Below, piece after piece: positions 10,896 to 22,598 of a stretch of 64,000 bases of DNA (positions are counted from its first letter, which is position 1; each line of letters starts with the position of its first letter). A model generated the notes under the pieces. The model saw only the letters and a list, made by a program, of their open reading frames with translations, did no database searches and had not been told where the DNA came from. Origin of the DNA: Podarcis raffonei (taxonomy: Eukaryota > Chordata > Lepidosauria > Squamata > Lacertidae); the NCBI RefSeq assembly GCF_027172205.1, contig NC_070614.1, positions 34,400,001-34,464,000 of the forward strand, written 5' to 3'. The translations under genes and the position numbers were made by a program.

Positions 10896-12435
10896 CAGTG
10901 GTACCTCTGGATATGAATGGGATCTGTTCTGGAGCCCCATTCGCATCCTGTAGTGAATGCAACCTGCGCCCACGCATCTGCGCATACGCGGATTGTGAAT
11001 CACTGCTTCCAGGGGGCCACCAGGGCGCGTTGGAAGATGGCCGACAATAACATCTCTCTGACCCACACAAGGTAATTAAGAGGCTGTGATGGGAGTATGC
11101 AGCCCCCCTTGCCCCCCCAAGGGAATGGGAAGCAGGAGAGGGCCTTCTCAGTGGCTACACACAGACTTGGGAACTTCCTCCTCTCTGACCCACACGAGGT
11201 AATTAAGAGGCTGTGATGGGAGTATGCAGCCTTCCTTGCCCCCCCCAAGGGAATGGGGGGGACTGCCTTGCCAGCGGTGTCCATAATTTACCCCCGGATT
11301 CGAAAGAAGGGGGTGAGGACACTTGGCACAAAGCCCTCGGGTGACGTTGGCTCTCCCTGATGCTGTCTCTAATCGTGCACTGGTTCGCATTAGCACGAAA
11401 TATATAATTGGAAATATATAATTGGAAAAAAACTAATGCACATACATCAAGTGAAGATCGGGAGTAAAGACTGCTGATTAATGGGATCTCTGCGAGCGGA
11501 GCAACGGGTTGGATAAATAAATCAAGGGAAGAATCATCATTAAAAGACTGGTACGTTTGGAGTGAAACGGAAAGGGGAGGAGGAAAAAACTTTTCTTATT
11601 TTGTCTTATGTGAGTACCAATAACCCTCCCCCCCAGAGAGAAGAATCGTTGCTAATTACTAATCACAAGCAGGAGCTAAGAACTGTGTGGAAATGAATTA
11701 TTGATTAAAGAGAGGACTGGTGGAAACATCGGGGATGGAAAGAAAGTTTTATGACGCAGTTAAAAATGGACTTTCGTTAAGACAGGCTTGCCTATAGGAG
11801 GACGAGGGGAAGGAGGACCAGGGTCATCGGAATGTGAATGTATGGTTATCGGAATGTGATCTTGACCTGGCAGGTCCCCCTGAGATATAGAGGCAAGCCT
11901 GTGGAAATCAACGGACAGACTGTGGGAATGTTTTTTTACGGAGGTGTGGAAATGGTGGCTGTCCTTATGTGATACGACTTTTGGAGAGAGTAAAACCCAC
12001 ACAGAATATGTTTGTTTGCAACCGGCTTGTGAAGATTATCAGAGATCACAAAGAAAGGAATATATGATAACAACAAGAAGATGAGGAAAATAACAAATAG
12101 ACTATCTGGACAAAAGTGGATTGAACTGTTCAATTAAAGCAGCTGCAGCAAGAGTGAAGTTTGGATCCCTTTCGGAGCTTGAAGTATGGGTACCCCCAAC
12201 AAAAATTTTAAAAATTTGGCTGTATAATTTGGAACTAATGTGATTTGGAATTAATGTGATTTGATTGGCCTGTTAATAAAAATTATATTTTTTTTAAAAA
12301 GAACCACTGCTTCCGCGCATGCGTGTGATGTCATTTTAACTGCCTGCTCATGCGCGAGTGGCAAAACCTGGAAGTAACGTGGTGTGCAACACAAAAGCAT
12401 TCAACCTGAAGCAACTTCAACCTGAGGTATGACTG
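10896..12435. mobile_element. TA-flanked MITE with nested L1-derived insertion
   Basis: Ends cagtggtacctc and, inverted, gaggtatgactg, each next to TA, as in Tc1/mariner-type MITEs. The body contains two arms like gcgcatgcg. It is split by the insertion 11011-12300. Confidence 0.6.
11011..12300 (+). mobile_element. Non-autonomous L1-derived element
   Basis: 1.29 kb flanked by near-matching 14-bp repeats (gaatcactgcttcc at 10997-11010; gaaccactgcttcc at 12301-12314). It begins with an L1 5'-UTR-like ttggaagatggccgac and ends ttaataaaaattat plus an A-rich tail, with no ORF1 or ORF2. A 5' segment with ctctgacccacac and taattaagaggctgtgatg is present twice (about 11053 and 11186). Confidence 0.5.
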
Positions 12436-12495
12436 TAGTTGTTTTATTGCTATGGCCGATGACTGACGCATATTAAGGTTCATTCATTCATTCAT

Positions 12496-13171
12496 ATATA
12501 TAGGGGTGACTCAGTGCCTATAACTTGATGGATCACAAGTGGCATAGATCTTACTTAGTGTCTCATAACTGACATTCAAACTCTTAGCTGTCAGATAAAA
12601 GGGGTGCATTAAGGGGATTAAGGCCTCTCAGCTGCCCCCCATTATATTCTGACCAACATCCTCTTGTTTAATGTGGATTTACGAGGGAGCATTTGTTGAG
12701 ACTGCTCATGATGCAATTGGAAGGCGACACAGGCATAAGGCATTCATGACTACCTTCTTGCTAACCCCTGTCACAAAGATTTGAATCCAGTGTTCTCTTC
12801 ATGCTGCGGATCATTCCAAACTTCACCATGCCTTCCTATCTAACTAAAGCGTGAGGGAAATCTTCTTTCCAGAATATGTGACAAACAACTTTTCTTAATT
12901 CCCAAAGGACTCCACATCCTCCATTTAGGAATTGTTGTTAATGTAATAATTAACTACACAATTAGCTACTCAGAAGGACGGTCATTAGTTATGATGTTCA
13001 GCCAAACCCCTGTGGGACTTCCTTGGCTGTTAGCAGAAGAGAGAGCAAAGAGTATGAAGGTTGTCATAAATATATCCAGTGAAAGTCAGGGATATGGAGT
13101 GGCACTGGAAACGGACAGGGGTTCACAGCTCTGCTCTTGGATATTCCAGGCTTCAGACTTCTGTACCGAGG
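12496..13171 (+). promoter_or_regulatory. Conserved upstream block of gene B exon 1
   Basis: Matches 32150-32810 upstream of gene C. It includes taataattaac and cacaattag at about 12941-12965, homeodomain-type cores, 210-230 bp before the ATG. Probably holds the promoter and 5' UTR; no experimental support. Confidence 0.4.
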
Positions 13172-13389
13172 ATGGTGGTTTTAGTCGTTTTGCTGCTGCC
13201 TCTGCTTCCTCCCATGGAATGCAAGACTCACGCTGTTCAGTGCAATATCTATTACCCACAGCCTCCACTTCACAAATATCATCAATTAGGAGACTTCATA
13301 ATTGGTGGAATTGCTTATCATGCTGGTGCCATCGTCAGTGAATTAGCCTTCAGGGAAGAACCCCTGCCAACATTGACAGATCTATTTGT
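13172..13389 (+). CDS. V2R gene B exon 1 (signal peptide)
   Basis: ATG at 13172 opens a leucine/valine-rich signal peptide (MVVLVVLLLPLLPP), followed by the mature N-terminus with HAVQCNIYYP and the V2R motif GDFIIGGI. Donor gtaagg follows codon 72 plus two bases. An upstream in-frame ATG at 13079 lacks signal-peptide character, so the inner ATG is preferred; it is also the start in gene C. Confidence 0.85.
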
Positions 13390-14234
13390 GTAAGGCCTAA
13401 ATGATTGTTTGATTTTCTTTCCAAATATTGTATTAATTTATTTTATTCAATAAAAATTGCCACTTAGATAATTTGTGCTAGAGCTGCAGCTAAAGAACAC
13501 AAAATGTAGGGGGAAATCCTATTAACCAAAAGCTAGTGTGAAGTAAGATTCTGCAAATTAATGCGGCATAAAGTTACACCAGATCTAAACCCTGTTTGGC
13601 AGCAGAGCTCCTGCTGCTATTCTGTCCATGTCTGGCTTAGGGAAAACCTACTTTTAAAATATGTATTGTGCCAGGTTACCAGGTCACATGACCAAGCTGG
13701 ACATGCTTAGGATCTAACAAAGTCTCCGCTCTCTGATTCCACCTCTGCCTTGCTCCTGGAATGCTCCCTTTTTCAGTCTTAGACCAGCTTGGCTCAACCA
13801 GCTTCATCACAGCCAGCTTGGTTGAGATGACCAACTTATGCTGATATACAGTATGTTCAACTGAACTGGGGTTGGGGACTTAATGCCAACTGAGCATGGT
13901 TGATCCAGAGATCCAGTGCATCCTAAAATGCTCCTCCTTGTGGATTTTACCACAGGGTTGCCCCTTCAGTCTGCTCCATCTGACAGCTTTAAAAAATAAA
14001 CACCATCCCATCTGTTTTGTTATAGTTTAACTTTATTTTCAAATAAGCTTTATATTGAAATAAATTATAAAAATCTAAAAACTTATTTTAATCAGAATGG
14101 AGAGTTTTATATTGTAAATGTGACTGCTTACATAGTTAATTTTTTAATATTTATATCCAACTTATGTATAAATACTGTAATAATTGATTGTTAATAAAAG
14201 AGGCACAGAACACATTGGTAATAACTAAACTAAG
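13390..14234 (+). other. Intron 1 of gene B
   Basis: Matches gene C 33029-33854 and the first bases of the window. AT-rich right end; no gene or element recognised. Confidence 0.6.
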
Positions 14235-14568
14235 TATGGAATATCCTTCTGAAAAAGAATCTCACACTTCTTTCAGCATAATCCCTAAGCATTACCAGCA
14301 CATCCTGGCTTTGGCATTCACAGTCAAAGAGATCAATGAAAACCCTCACCTCTTACCCAATCTCACTTTGGGCTTCCACATCTATGACAGCTATTGCAAT
14401 GCAAGGAGGACTTATCATGCTACAATGCTACTTTTATACACAGAGGACAGATTTATCCCTAACTACCTATGTGAGCAACAGAAAAATCTAATAGCAGTCG
14501 TTGGGGGAGTGGATGCCCCAATTTCCATGAATGTGGCGACGCTCTTGAAAAACTATAAGGTTCCACAG
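14235..14568 (+). CDS. V2R gene B exon 2
   Basis: 334 bp, open, same limits as gene A exon 2 (MEYPSEKES to KVPQ). The acceptor follows ctaag and has almost no pyrimidine tract, a shared feature of A, B and C. Confidence 0.85.
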
Positions 14569-15096
14569 GTAGGTCAACTCTGCTTTCTCTATCCCTCCCT
14601 CCCTCTATGTGACCCCCCACATTTCCTGTACTATTATTTCAAGATATTAATGTGGGCCTTAAAAATACTGAGACTTCCTTTTTATAAATCTTACATGCAA
14701 ACTGAGTTTTATGATCCTGTTTCTGATATGGTTTTTAAGATGCTGCGAGTGCTGCTGTTTCTTTGTGTTACTGAATTTATTGCAGGAGTTTAAATGTGCT
14801 ATTTTGGGTTGTTAGTTGACATGGGTGGAAATGATTTTTTTTCTCTCAACCTGATTGGCATTTGGTTGGGGTTTGTTTCATATTTCCTTATTTCGCTGCT
14901 GTCATTGGTCAAATAACGTTCCTAACTGGGCAATAAGAATTTTGCTCTGAGAGTGTTGCTGTAATCTAGCAATTATAGATGCAACGTTTGAGCCAGAAAA
15001 ACCTCAGTGCATTTTCCTCTCAGCCATAAATCCGCTTGATGGCTATTGATCAGTGTATATTCTTTCAGCCTTGAATCCCTAACTTGAGCATTGGAA

Positions 15097-17424
15097 TGTG
15101 GTTGTTGTTGTTGTTTAGTCGTTTAGTCGTGTCCGACTCTTCGTGACCCCATGGACCAGAGCACGCCAGGCACTCCTGTCTTCCACTGCCTCCCGCAGTT
15201 TGGTCAAACTCATGCTGGTAGCTTCGAAGACACTATCCAACCATCTCGTCCTCTGTCGTCCCCTTCTCCTTGTGCCCTCCATCTTTCCCAACATCAGGGT
15301 CTTTTCCAGGGAGTCTTCTCTTCTCATGAGATGGCCAAAGTACTGGAGCCTCAGCTTCAGGATCTGTCCTTCCAGTGAGCACTTAGGGCTGATTACCTTC
15401 AAAATGGAGAGGTTGGATCTTCTTGCAGTCCATGGGACTCTCAAGAGTCTTCTCCAGCACCATAATTCAAAAGCATCAATTCTTCGGCGATCAGCCTTCT
15501 TGATGGTCCAGCTCTCACTTCCATACATCACTGCTAGGAAAATCATAGCTTTTACTATACGGACCTTTGTTGGCAAGGTGATGTCTCTGCTTTTTAAGAT
15601 GCTGTCTAGGTTTGTCATTGCTTTTCTCCCAAGAAGCAGGTGTCTTTTAATTTCGTGGCTGCTGTCACCATCTGCAGTGATCATGGAGACCAGGAAAGTA
15701 AAATCTCTCACTGCCTCCATTTCTTCTCCTTCTATTTGCCAGGAGGTGATGGGCCCAGTGGCCATGATCTTCGTTTTTTTATGTTGAGCTTCAGACTAAA
15801 TTTTTCGCTCTCCTCTTTCACCCTCAATAAAAGGTTCTTTAATTCCTCCTCACTTTCTGCCATCAAGGTTGTGTCATCTGCATATCTGAGGTTGTTGATA
15901 TTTCTTCTGACAATCTTAATTCTGGCTAGGGATTCATCCAGCCCAGCCTTTCGCATGATGAATTCTGCATATAAGTTAAATATGCAGGGAGACAAAATAC
16001 AGCCTTGCTGTACTCCTTTCCCAATTTTGAACCAATCAGTTGTTCCATATCCAGTTCTAACTGTAGCTTCTTGTCCCACATAGAGATTTCTCAGGAGACA
16101 GATGAGGTGATCAGGCACTCCCATTTCTTTAAGAACTTGCCATAGTTTGCTGCGGTCGACATAGTCAAAGGCTTTTGCATAGTCAATGAAGCAGAAGTAG
16201 ATGGCTTTCTGGAACTCTCTAGCTTTCTCCATAATCCAGTGCATGTTTGCAATTTGGTCTCTGGTTCCTCTGCCTTTTCTAAATCCGGCTTGCACTTCTG
16301 GGAGTTCTCGGTCCACATACTGCTTGAGCCTTCCCAGTAGAATTTTAAGCATAACCTTGCTAGCGTGTGAAATGAGTGCAATTGTGTGGTAGTTGGAGCG
16401 TTCTTTAGCACTGTCCTTCTTTGGGATTGGGATGTAGACTGATCTTCTCCAATCCTCCGGCCACTGCTGAGTTTTCCAAACTTGCTGGCATATTGAGTGT
16501 AGCACCTTAACAGCATCATCTTTTAAAATTTTAAATAGTTCAGCTGGAATACCATCACTTCCACTGCTTTCTGCTATATCTTTCTGCTATAATTCCTCTG
16601 TGTATTCTTGCCACCTCTTCTTGATGTCTTCTGCTTCTGTTAGGTTCTTACCACTTTTGTCCTTTATTATGGTAATCTTTGAACGAAATGTTCCTTTCAT
16701 ATCTCCAGTTTTCTTGAACATATCTCTGGTTCTTCCCATTCTGTTATTTTCCTCTATTTCTTTGCATTGCTCATTTAAGAATGCCTTCTTGTCTCTCCTT
16801 GCTATTTTTTGGAAATCTGCATTCAATTTCCTGTATCTTTGACTATCTCCCTTGCATTTTGCTTGCCTTCTCTCCCCCCGCTATTTGTAAGGCCTCATAG
16901 GACAGCCACTTTGCTTTCTTGCATTTCCTTTTCATTGGGATGGCTTTTGTTGCTGCCTCCTGTATAATGTTGCGAGCATCCATCCATAGTTCTTCAGGCA
17001 CTCTGTCCAACAAATCTAAATCCTTAAACCTGTTCCTCACTTCCACTGTGTATTCATAAGGGATTTGATTTAGATTGTATCTTACCGGCCCAGCGGTTTT
17101 TCCTACTTTCTTCAGTTTAAGTTTGAATTTTGCTATAAGAAGCTGATGATCTGAGCCACAGTCAGCTCCAGGTCTTGTTTTTGCTGACTGTATAGAGCTT
17201 CTCCTTCTTTGGCTACAAAGAATATAATCAATCTGATTTTGATCCTGCCCATCTGGAGACGTCCATGTGTAGAGTCATCTCTTTTGTTGTTGCAAAGGAG
17301 TTTTTGTGATGACCAGCTTGTTCTCTTGACAGAACTCTATTAGCCTTTGCCCTGCTTCATTTTGATCTCCAAGGCCAAACTTGCCAGTTGTTCCTTTTAT
17401 CTCTTGACTCCCTACTTTAGCATT
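15097..17424 (-). mobile_element. Bov-B (RTE) LINE, 5'-truncated
   Basis: In gene B intron 2, antisense to the gene. The 3' end at low coordinates carries gtttagtcgtgtccgactcttcgtg (read on +), the Bov-B 3' end. The minus-strand protein runs from an endonuclease remnant (17050-17400) through reverse transcriptase (GVQQGC, then RYADDT) to the typical C-terminus RRRGRQRTRWLD and HGVTKSRTRLND. The frame is broken between about 15732 and 15770 and in the 5' part. Comparison with gene C suggests roughly 340 bp of intron were lost at insertion. Confidence 0.9.
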
Positions 17425-17573
17425 CTTCAATTGTATGAGATTCTATAGTTGGCTTCCATAAGCAGAGGTGAAAGCACTGGTTTCCTATTTCCATGAATGC
17501 TCTTGAAAACTTTAATATGCAATATGCATTGTATTATTACAACTTTTCTTTCTCTCCCCTAAAATCCCTTTAG

Positions 17574-18428
17574 CTCATATATGGCTCTGCTCCATTGAAA
17601 ACAGATGGAAACCCAGGAATTTCTTTCTACCAGATGGTTCCTCATCAAGCACTTCAATACAAAGGAATTCTCTCTTTGCTTCTTTATTTCAAATGGATAT
17701 GGATTGGAGTACTAGTAATGGATAATGAAAATGGTGAAATGATTTTGCAGACTGTTTTGCCTAAATTTTCCCAGAGAGGTGTCTGTTTTGACTTTATAAA
17801 AAGAATCCCTATGTTTAGGTCTGCCACTGAATTTGATGAAAGTCTTGAAGATGGATTAAAAATACATAAGGAACTTCTGAATAGTACAGCCAATGTGGTT
17901 GTGTTTTATGGTGACTCTTATTCCATGATGATTTTGAGATGGATTCCATATTTTGCAGAACATCCACCAAGTCTACCAAATGGTATAGTGTGGATAACAA
18001 CAGCTGCAATGGAGCTCACTTCACAGCTATATCAAAAGAATTTGGACACAGAAATATTCCATGGTGTCCTGTCCTTCACAATCCATTCCAATGATCTACC
18101 AGCATTCAAAGCATTTGTTGAGAGCCAAAATCCTTTAAACACAAAAGGTGATGGTTTCATCAGAGACTTCTGGCAACAGGCCTTTGATTGTGTATTTGCA
18201 GATCCAAATGTGGAAGATGTGATGGGGAATATTTGTACTGGGGAGGAGAAACTAGAGAACCTTCCTGCTCCATTCTTTGAGATGAGCATGAATGGCCACA
18301 GCTACAGCATCTACAATGCTGTCTGCGCTGTAGCCCATGCTTTGCATTACATGTCTTCAACTAGATTCAAATATCAAGTAATGGAAAGAAGATTTGGATG
18401 GAAGTACCAGAATCAACAACTGTGGCAG
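17574..18428 (+). CDS. V2R gene B exon 3 (ligand-binding domain)
   Basis: 855 bp, 285 open codons, LIYGSAPL to QLWQ. About 14 amino-acid differences from gene C's exon 3 by eye, many more per residue than in exons 4-6. Confidence 0.9.
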
Positions 18429-18830
18429 GTAACATGCTCAACATTATCAAGAGGCAGAAGACCATAAGTGTACTACAATAGTCCTTAATTTGTGTCCTTA
18501 ATGTGTCCCCAATTCCTTCCCATCCTAAGGTATATAACATATATTTTTTTTTTTTTCTCAATACATTTTTATTCAAAATTTTTGTAAATAAACAGATTCT
18601 TATAAATGTAAGGTACACAAATAAACATGCTAATAAATCTTACAATATATGTACATATCTTTCATTTACATAGTTTATTATATCCCTTCCCTAAACAAAC
18701 AAACAAAAAACCTTTGGACTCCCCTCTACCCTTTTGGTAAGTATCAAATAAAAATTCTATAATCATGTACTTTATTTTTAAACTTATATATTAGCTGCTG
18801 TTAGCGTTACTCCATCCCCGCTAATATCAT

Positions 18831-21800
18831 CTACAAATTATTTCCAATATATTTCCAATATTTGTTCCAGTTTTTATGAAATTCCTGTTCATCTTGATCT
18901 CGTATTCTTGCTGTTATCCTGGCAAGCTCTGCATAATTTACCATTTTAAGCTGCCATTCATTTATATTAGGTATAACTTCCGTTTTCCAGTTTTGAGCCA
19001 ACATAATTCTTGCGGCTGTAGTGGCATAGAGAAATATTATCTTATCTTCTTTTTTGATTTCTTTACCCAGAATTCCTAACAAAAAGGCTTCGGGTCTTTT
19101 GGGAAATGTATATTTAAGAATTTTTTTAAGCTCATTATATATTAGTTCCCAAAAACCTTTCACTTTATTGCATGACCACCATAGATGATAGAGATCGCCC
19201 TCCGCCTCACCACATTTCCAACAACTTTTGTTCTTTAATCTATACATTTTGGCCAATTTCACCGGTGTATGGTACCACCTATATATCATTTTCCATACGT
19301 TTTCCCTCAGTGCCGTACACGCTGTAAACTTTATATTTTTATTCCATAATTCCAGCCATCTTTCAAATTCAATATTATACCCGAAATCTATCGCCCATTT
19401 GGTCATTGCCTCCTTCACCTCCTCGTCTTTTGTATACCACTCGAGTAGTATATCATATATTTTAGACAGTATTTTACTCTTGCCTTCAACAACCTCCACA
19501 TTAAACTTAGATTTTTTATCCTCAAAACCTGCCTTCTTTTTGTCTTCTTTTAGCAAATCATTCACCTGATGGTATTGCAACCAACCAGTAAGTGAGTCTT
19601 TTATTTCTTCATACGGTCTAAGTTTAATACCTTGTTCTGTTTTACTTATGAGATCTTCATAGGTGGCATTTTTCTCTTCCATATTAGATTTCTTGATAGT
19701 TAGCACCTCTATTGGTGAGATCCACCAGGGGGTCTTCCTTTCCAATAAGTTTTTATTTCTCTCCCATACCTGAAATATTGGTCCCCTGAAAATGTGATTT
19801 AGAAAGCCCTTGTGCACCTTCACCTTTTCGTACCATAGGTACGAGTGCCACCCGTACCTATTATCGAAGCCCTCCAGATCCAATATATCTCTATTTTCCA
19901 GTCTAATCCAATCTCTTAGCCATAGTAGACATGCCGCTTCATAATATATGCTCAAATCCGGTAGAGCAAAGCCCCCTCTTTCCTTTCTATCAACCAATAT
20001 TTTCATTTTTATTCGTGGTCTTTTTCCCTGCCAAACATACTTCCCCAGGGCTCTCTGCCATTCTTTACATTGTCTTAAACCTTTGAGTACGGGTATAGTT
20101 TGGAATAAAAACAGCATTCTGGGGAGAACATTCATTTTCACCACTGCTATCCTCCCCAAGAAGGATAGCCTCATTCTCCCCCAGATTTCAAGATCTTTCT
20201 TAATATTCCTCCAAGTGACCTCATAATTATCTTTATAGAGATTAATGTTCTTTACCGTAATCCACACTCCAAGGTATTTCACTTTCTTAGCTATCATAAG
20301 TCCCGTCCTTTGCTCTAAATCTAACATTTCTTCCTTTGTCAAATTTTTAACCAACATTTTAGTTTTGTTCTTATTGATCTTAAGTCCTGACACTGCACCA
20401 AACTCTTCAAATTTTTTTAGAGCTTCTTTTACACTGTGTTTTGGGTCTTCCAGTGTTAATACAATATCATCGGCAAAAGCTTTTATTTTGTGTTCCTTCT
20501 TTCCTACTCTGACTCCTTTAATCTCTGTTGTTTCCCTTAATCTCTTATTGAATATTTCCAATACTATTATAAATAATAAAGGAGACAGAGGACAACCTTG
20601 CCTAGTCCCTTTAAATATATCAAAAGATTCTGACATAGTATTATTTATTATGAGTTTTGCCTTTTGTTCATGATAGATTGCTTCGATACCTTTTCTAAAT
20701 TTTTCTCCCATCCCCATCATTTCCAAGCTTTTCCTCATGAACCCCCATGAAACATTATCAAATGCCTTTTCGGCATCTATAAATACCAGGGCGGCCTGCT
20801 TATCTATTCTCATATCCAGATATTCAATAATATTTATCACATTTCTTACATTGTCCCTCAATTGTCTCCCTGGAAGGAAGCCCGTTTGATCTTTATGAAT
20901 TCTATTATTTAATACCTTTTTTAATCTTTCTGCCATTACGTCTGCGAACAACTTATAATCGTTGTTTAGTAACGAAATTGGTCTATAATTCTTCAGCTCC
21001 AACATATCGACCTCTTTTTTAGGAATTAAAGTAATATATGCTTCCTTCCAGGTGTTCGGGATCCTCCCCTCTTTTAAGATACCATTCATCACTTCGCATA
21101 GAATTGGGGATATTTGATCGCTTAATGTCTTATAATACTTAGCCGATAAGCCATCCGGCCCCGGCGCTTTTCCAATTTTCATCCTTTTTATAGCCCTTTT
21201 TATCTCTTCTTGTGTAATAGTCTGGTCTAGTAACTCTTTTTCTTCTTTTGAGATCTGTGGCATCTGATGTTCTTGCATAAAGCAGTCTATTTCATGATCT
21301 GTTTCTTTGCCTCTTTTGTATAGTTCTTTGTAGTACTTCTGGAAAGTCCTTTTTATTTCTTTTGGTTCTTCTACAATCCTTTCTCCATCCTTTATCTTGC
21401 TAATCATGTTTTGTTTCCTTCTTTCTCTTATTTGCCATGCCAGGTATTTCCCTATCCTATTGGCTGATTCGAAATTTTTCTGTTTCATCATTTTTATTTT
21501 CCATTCAATTTCCTGGTTAATTATTACTGAAAATTTGGCTTGTAATATCTTTATGTTTTGTTTTACGTTCTCATCACCGGGATTTATAGTTAATTTTCTT
21601 TCATTTTCCATAATCTCAGTTAGAATTTGCTCTTTCTTTTTCTCTTTTTCTTTTCTTAATTGACTGTTTTTCTGGATCAGGAAGCCTCTCATGACTGCCT
21701 TTCCTGCATCCCACACTACCTCTAGAGCTGTTTCCCCATTTAAATTCCATTTGAAGTACTCTTCAATTGTTTCCTTAGCTTTAGTTACTATTCTTTGGTC

Positions 21801-22556
21801 GTTGAATAAAAATTCATTCATTCTCCATCTACCTATTCTAGTATCTTTGCCTTTTATCTCCAAAGATACCGGATTGTGATCAGAAATAGTTTGTGCTAGA
21901 ATTTCGCATTTACTTAAATTCTGCATCAATTCCTTCGATATCCAAATACTATCTATTCTCCCCCAGCTCTGCTTGGAGTTTGAGAAGAACGTATACTGTT
22001 TTGTAGTAGGGTTTTTGAATCTCCAGGCGTCAATTAATCCTATATTGTTAACTAGCTCGAAAAAGGATCGGGGTAGTTTCCCTTCCTTAGTCTCTTCCTT
22101 TTTTGTTGACTTGTCCAATTTCGGTGAAACCACACCATTGAAATCACCCATTAATATCATTTTGTGATCCATCCATTCCATTAACTTATTACCTAATTCA
22201 AGGAAAAAAGCTGACTTTTTATCATTAGGTGCATATATTCCAACCACGATTATTTTTTCTCCTTGAAACACCATCTGTACTACAATCACTCTCCCTTGAT
22301 CATCTTTATACAATAACTCAGGATCAAATTTTTCTTTTATATATAATACCACACCTCTTTTCTTAACCTTATCGGCAGTCACAAAATCCATCCCTAACCT
22401 CTTATTACTCAAGATTCTCCTGTGTTTATTTATTACATGAGTCTCTTGTAGACAGATTAGGTCAAGGTTCTTTTTCAATAGCGTGTGAGCAATCTGATTC
22501 CTTTTATTTTTATTGTTCAGTCCATTCACGTTCCAAGTCAGAATTTTTAAAGCCAT
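18831..22556 (-). CDS. L1 ORF2 protein (endonuclease / reverse transcriptase)
   Basis: 1241 residues, uninterrupted. An APE-type endonuclease occupies about 1-240 (LTWNVNGLN, QETH, GDFN, SDHNPV carrying the family's catalytic Asn, Glu, Asp and His). Reverse transcriptase follows at about 450-750 (GPDGLSAKYY, ENYRPISLL-like NYRPISLL, GTRQGCPLSP, catalytic FADD). A C-terminal Cys/His knuckle, CWKCGEAEGDLYHLWWSC, lies at about 1115. Nicks target DNA and copies its own RNA by target-primed reverse transcription. All key residues are present, so it may be competent. Confidence 0.95.
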   Translation of the reverse strand: MALKILTWNVNGLNNKNKRNQIAHTLLKKNLDLICLQETHVINKHRRILSNKRLGMDFVTADKVKKRGVVLYIKEKFDPELLYKDDQGRVIVVQMVFQGEKIIVVGIYAPNDKKSAFFLELGNKLMEWMDHKMILMGDFNGVVSPKLDKSTKKEETKEGKLPRSFFELVNNIGLIDAWRFKNPTTKQYTFFSNSKQSWGRIDSIWISKELMQNLSKCEILAQTISDHNPVSLEIKGKDTRIGRWRMNEFLFNDQRIVTKAKETIEEYFKWNLNGETALEVVWDAGKAVMRGFLIQKNSQLRKEKEKKKEQILTEIMENERKLTINPGDENVKQNIKILQAKFSVIINQEIEWKIKMMKQKNFESANRIGKYLAWQIRERRKQNMISKIKDGERIVEEPKEIKRTFQKYYKELYKRGKETDHEIDCFMQEHQMPQISKEEKELLDQTITQEEIKRAIKRMKIGKAPGPDGLSAKYYKTLSDQISPILCEVMNGILKEGRIPNTWKEAYITLIPKKEVDMLELKNYRPISLLNNDYKLFADVMAERLKKVLNNRIHKDQTGFLPGRQLRDNVRNVINIIEYLDMRIDKQAALVFIDAEKAFDNVSWGFMRKSLEMMGMGEKFRKGIEAIYHEQKAKLIINNTMSESFDIFKGTRQGCPLSPLLFIIVLEIFNKRLRETTEIKGVRVGKKEHKIKAFADDIVLTLEDPKHSVKEALKKFEEFGAVSGLKINKNKTKMLVKNLTKEEMLDLEQRTGLMIAKKVKYLGVWITVKNINLYKDNYEVTWRNIKKDLEIWGRMRLSFLGRIAVVKMNVLPRMLFLFQTIPVLKGLRQCKEWQRALGKYVWQGKRPRIKMKILVDRKERGGFALPDLSIYYEAACLLWLRDWIRLENRDILDLEGFDNRYGWHSYLWYEKVKVHKGFLNHIFRGPIFQVWERNKNLLERKTPWWISPIEVLTIKKSNMEEKNATYEDLISKTEQGIKLRPYEEIKDSLTGWLQYHQVNDLLKEDKKKAGFEDKKSKFNVEVVEGKSKILSKIYDILLEWYTKDEEVKEAMTKWAIDFGYNIEFERWLELWNKNIKFTACTALRENVWKMIYRWYHTPVKLAKMYRLKNKSCWKCGEAEGDLYHLWWSCNKVKGFWELIYNELKKILKYTFPKRPEAFLLGILGKEIKKEDKIIFLYATTAARIMLAQNWKTEVIPNINEWQLKMVNYAELARITARIRDQDEQEFHKNWNKYWKYIGNNL

Positions 22557-22598
22557 CTATTATAAAGTGTTTATAAATTGTCAAAATCTGTGTGCAAA

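Larger units (their letters stand above)
10442..12495 (+). mobile_element. Non-LTR retrotransposon 3' part (interrupted)
   Basis: Absent from the matching place between B and C. The + strand shows a decayed LINE C-terminus in neighbouring frames (RAFTLLRLNALPSAV; then HVLLACTLYKDLRNE with downstream FLLAGQDEQV), and it ends in (ATTC)n at 12480-12495. Its 3' untranslated part is split by a MITE (10896-12435). Clade not certain (CR1/L2-like). Confidence 0.55.

Noticed and set aside
15143-15787. 214-residue + strand ORF
   Set aside because: Reverse-strand shadow of the Bov-B reverse transcriptase C-terminus; recurs at 33889 for the same reason.
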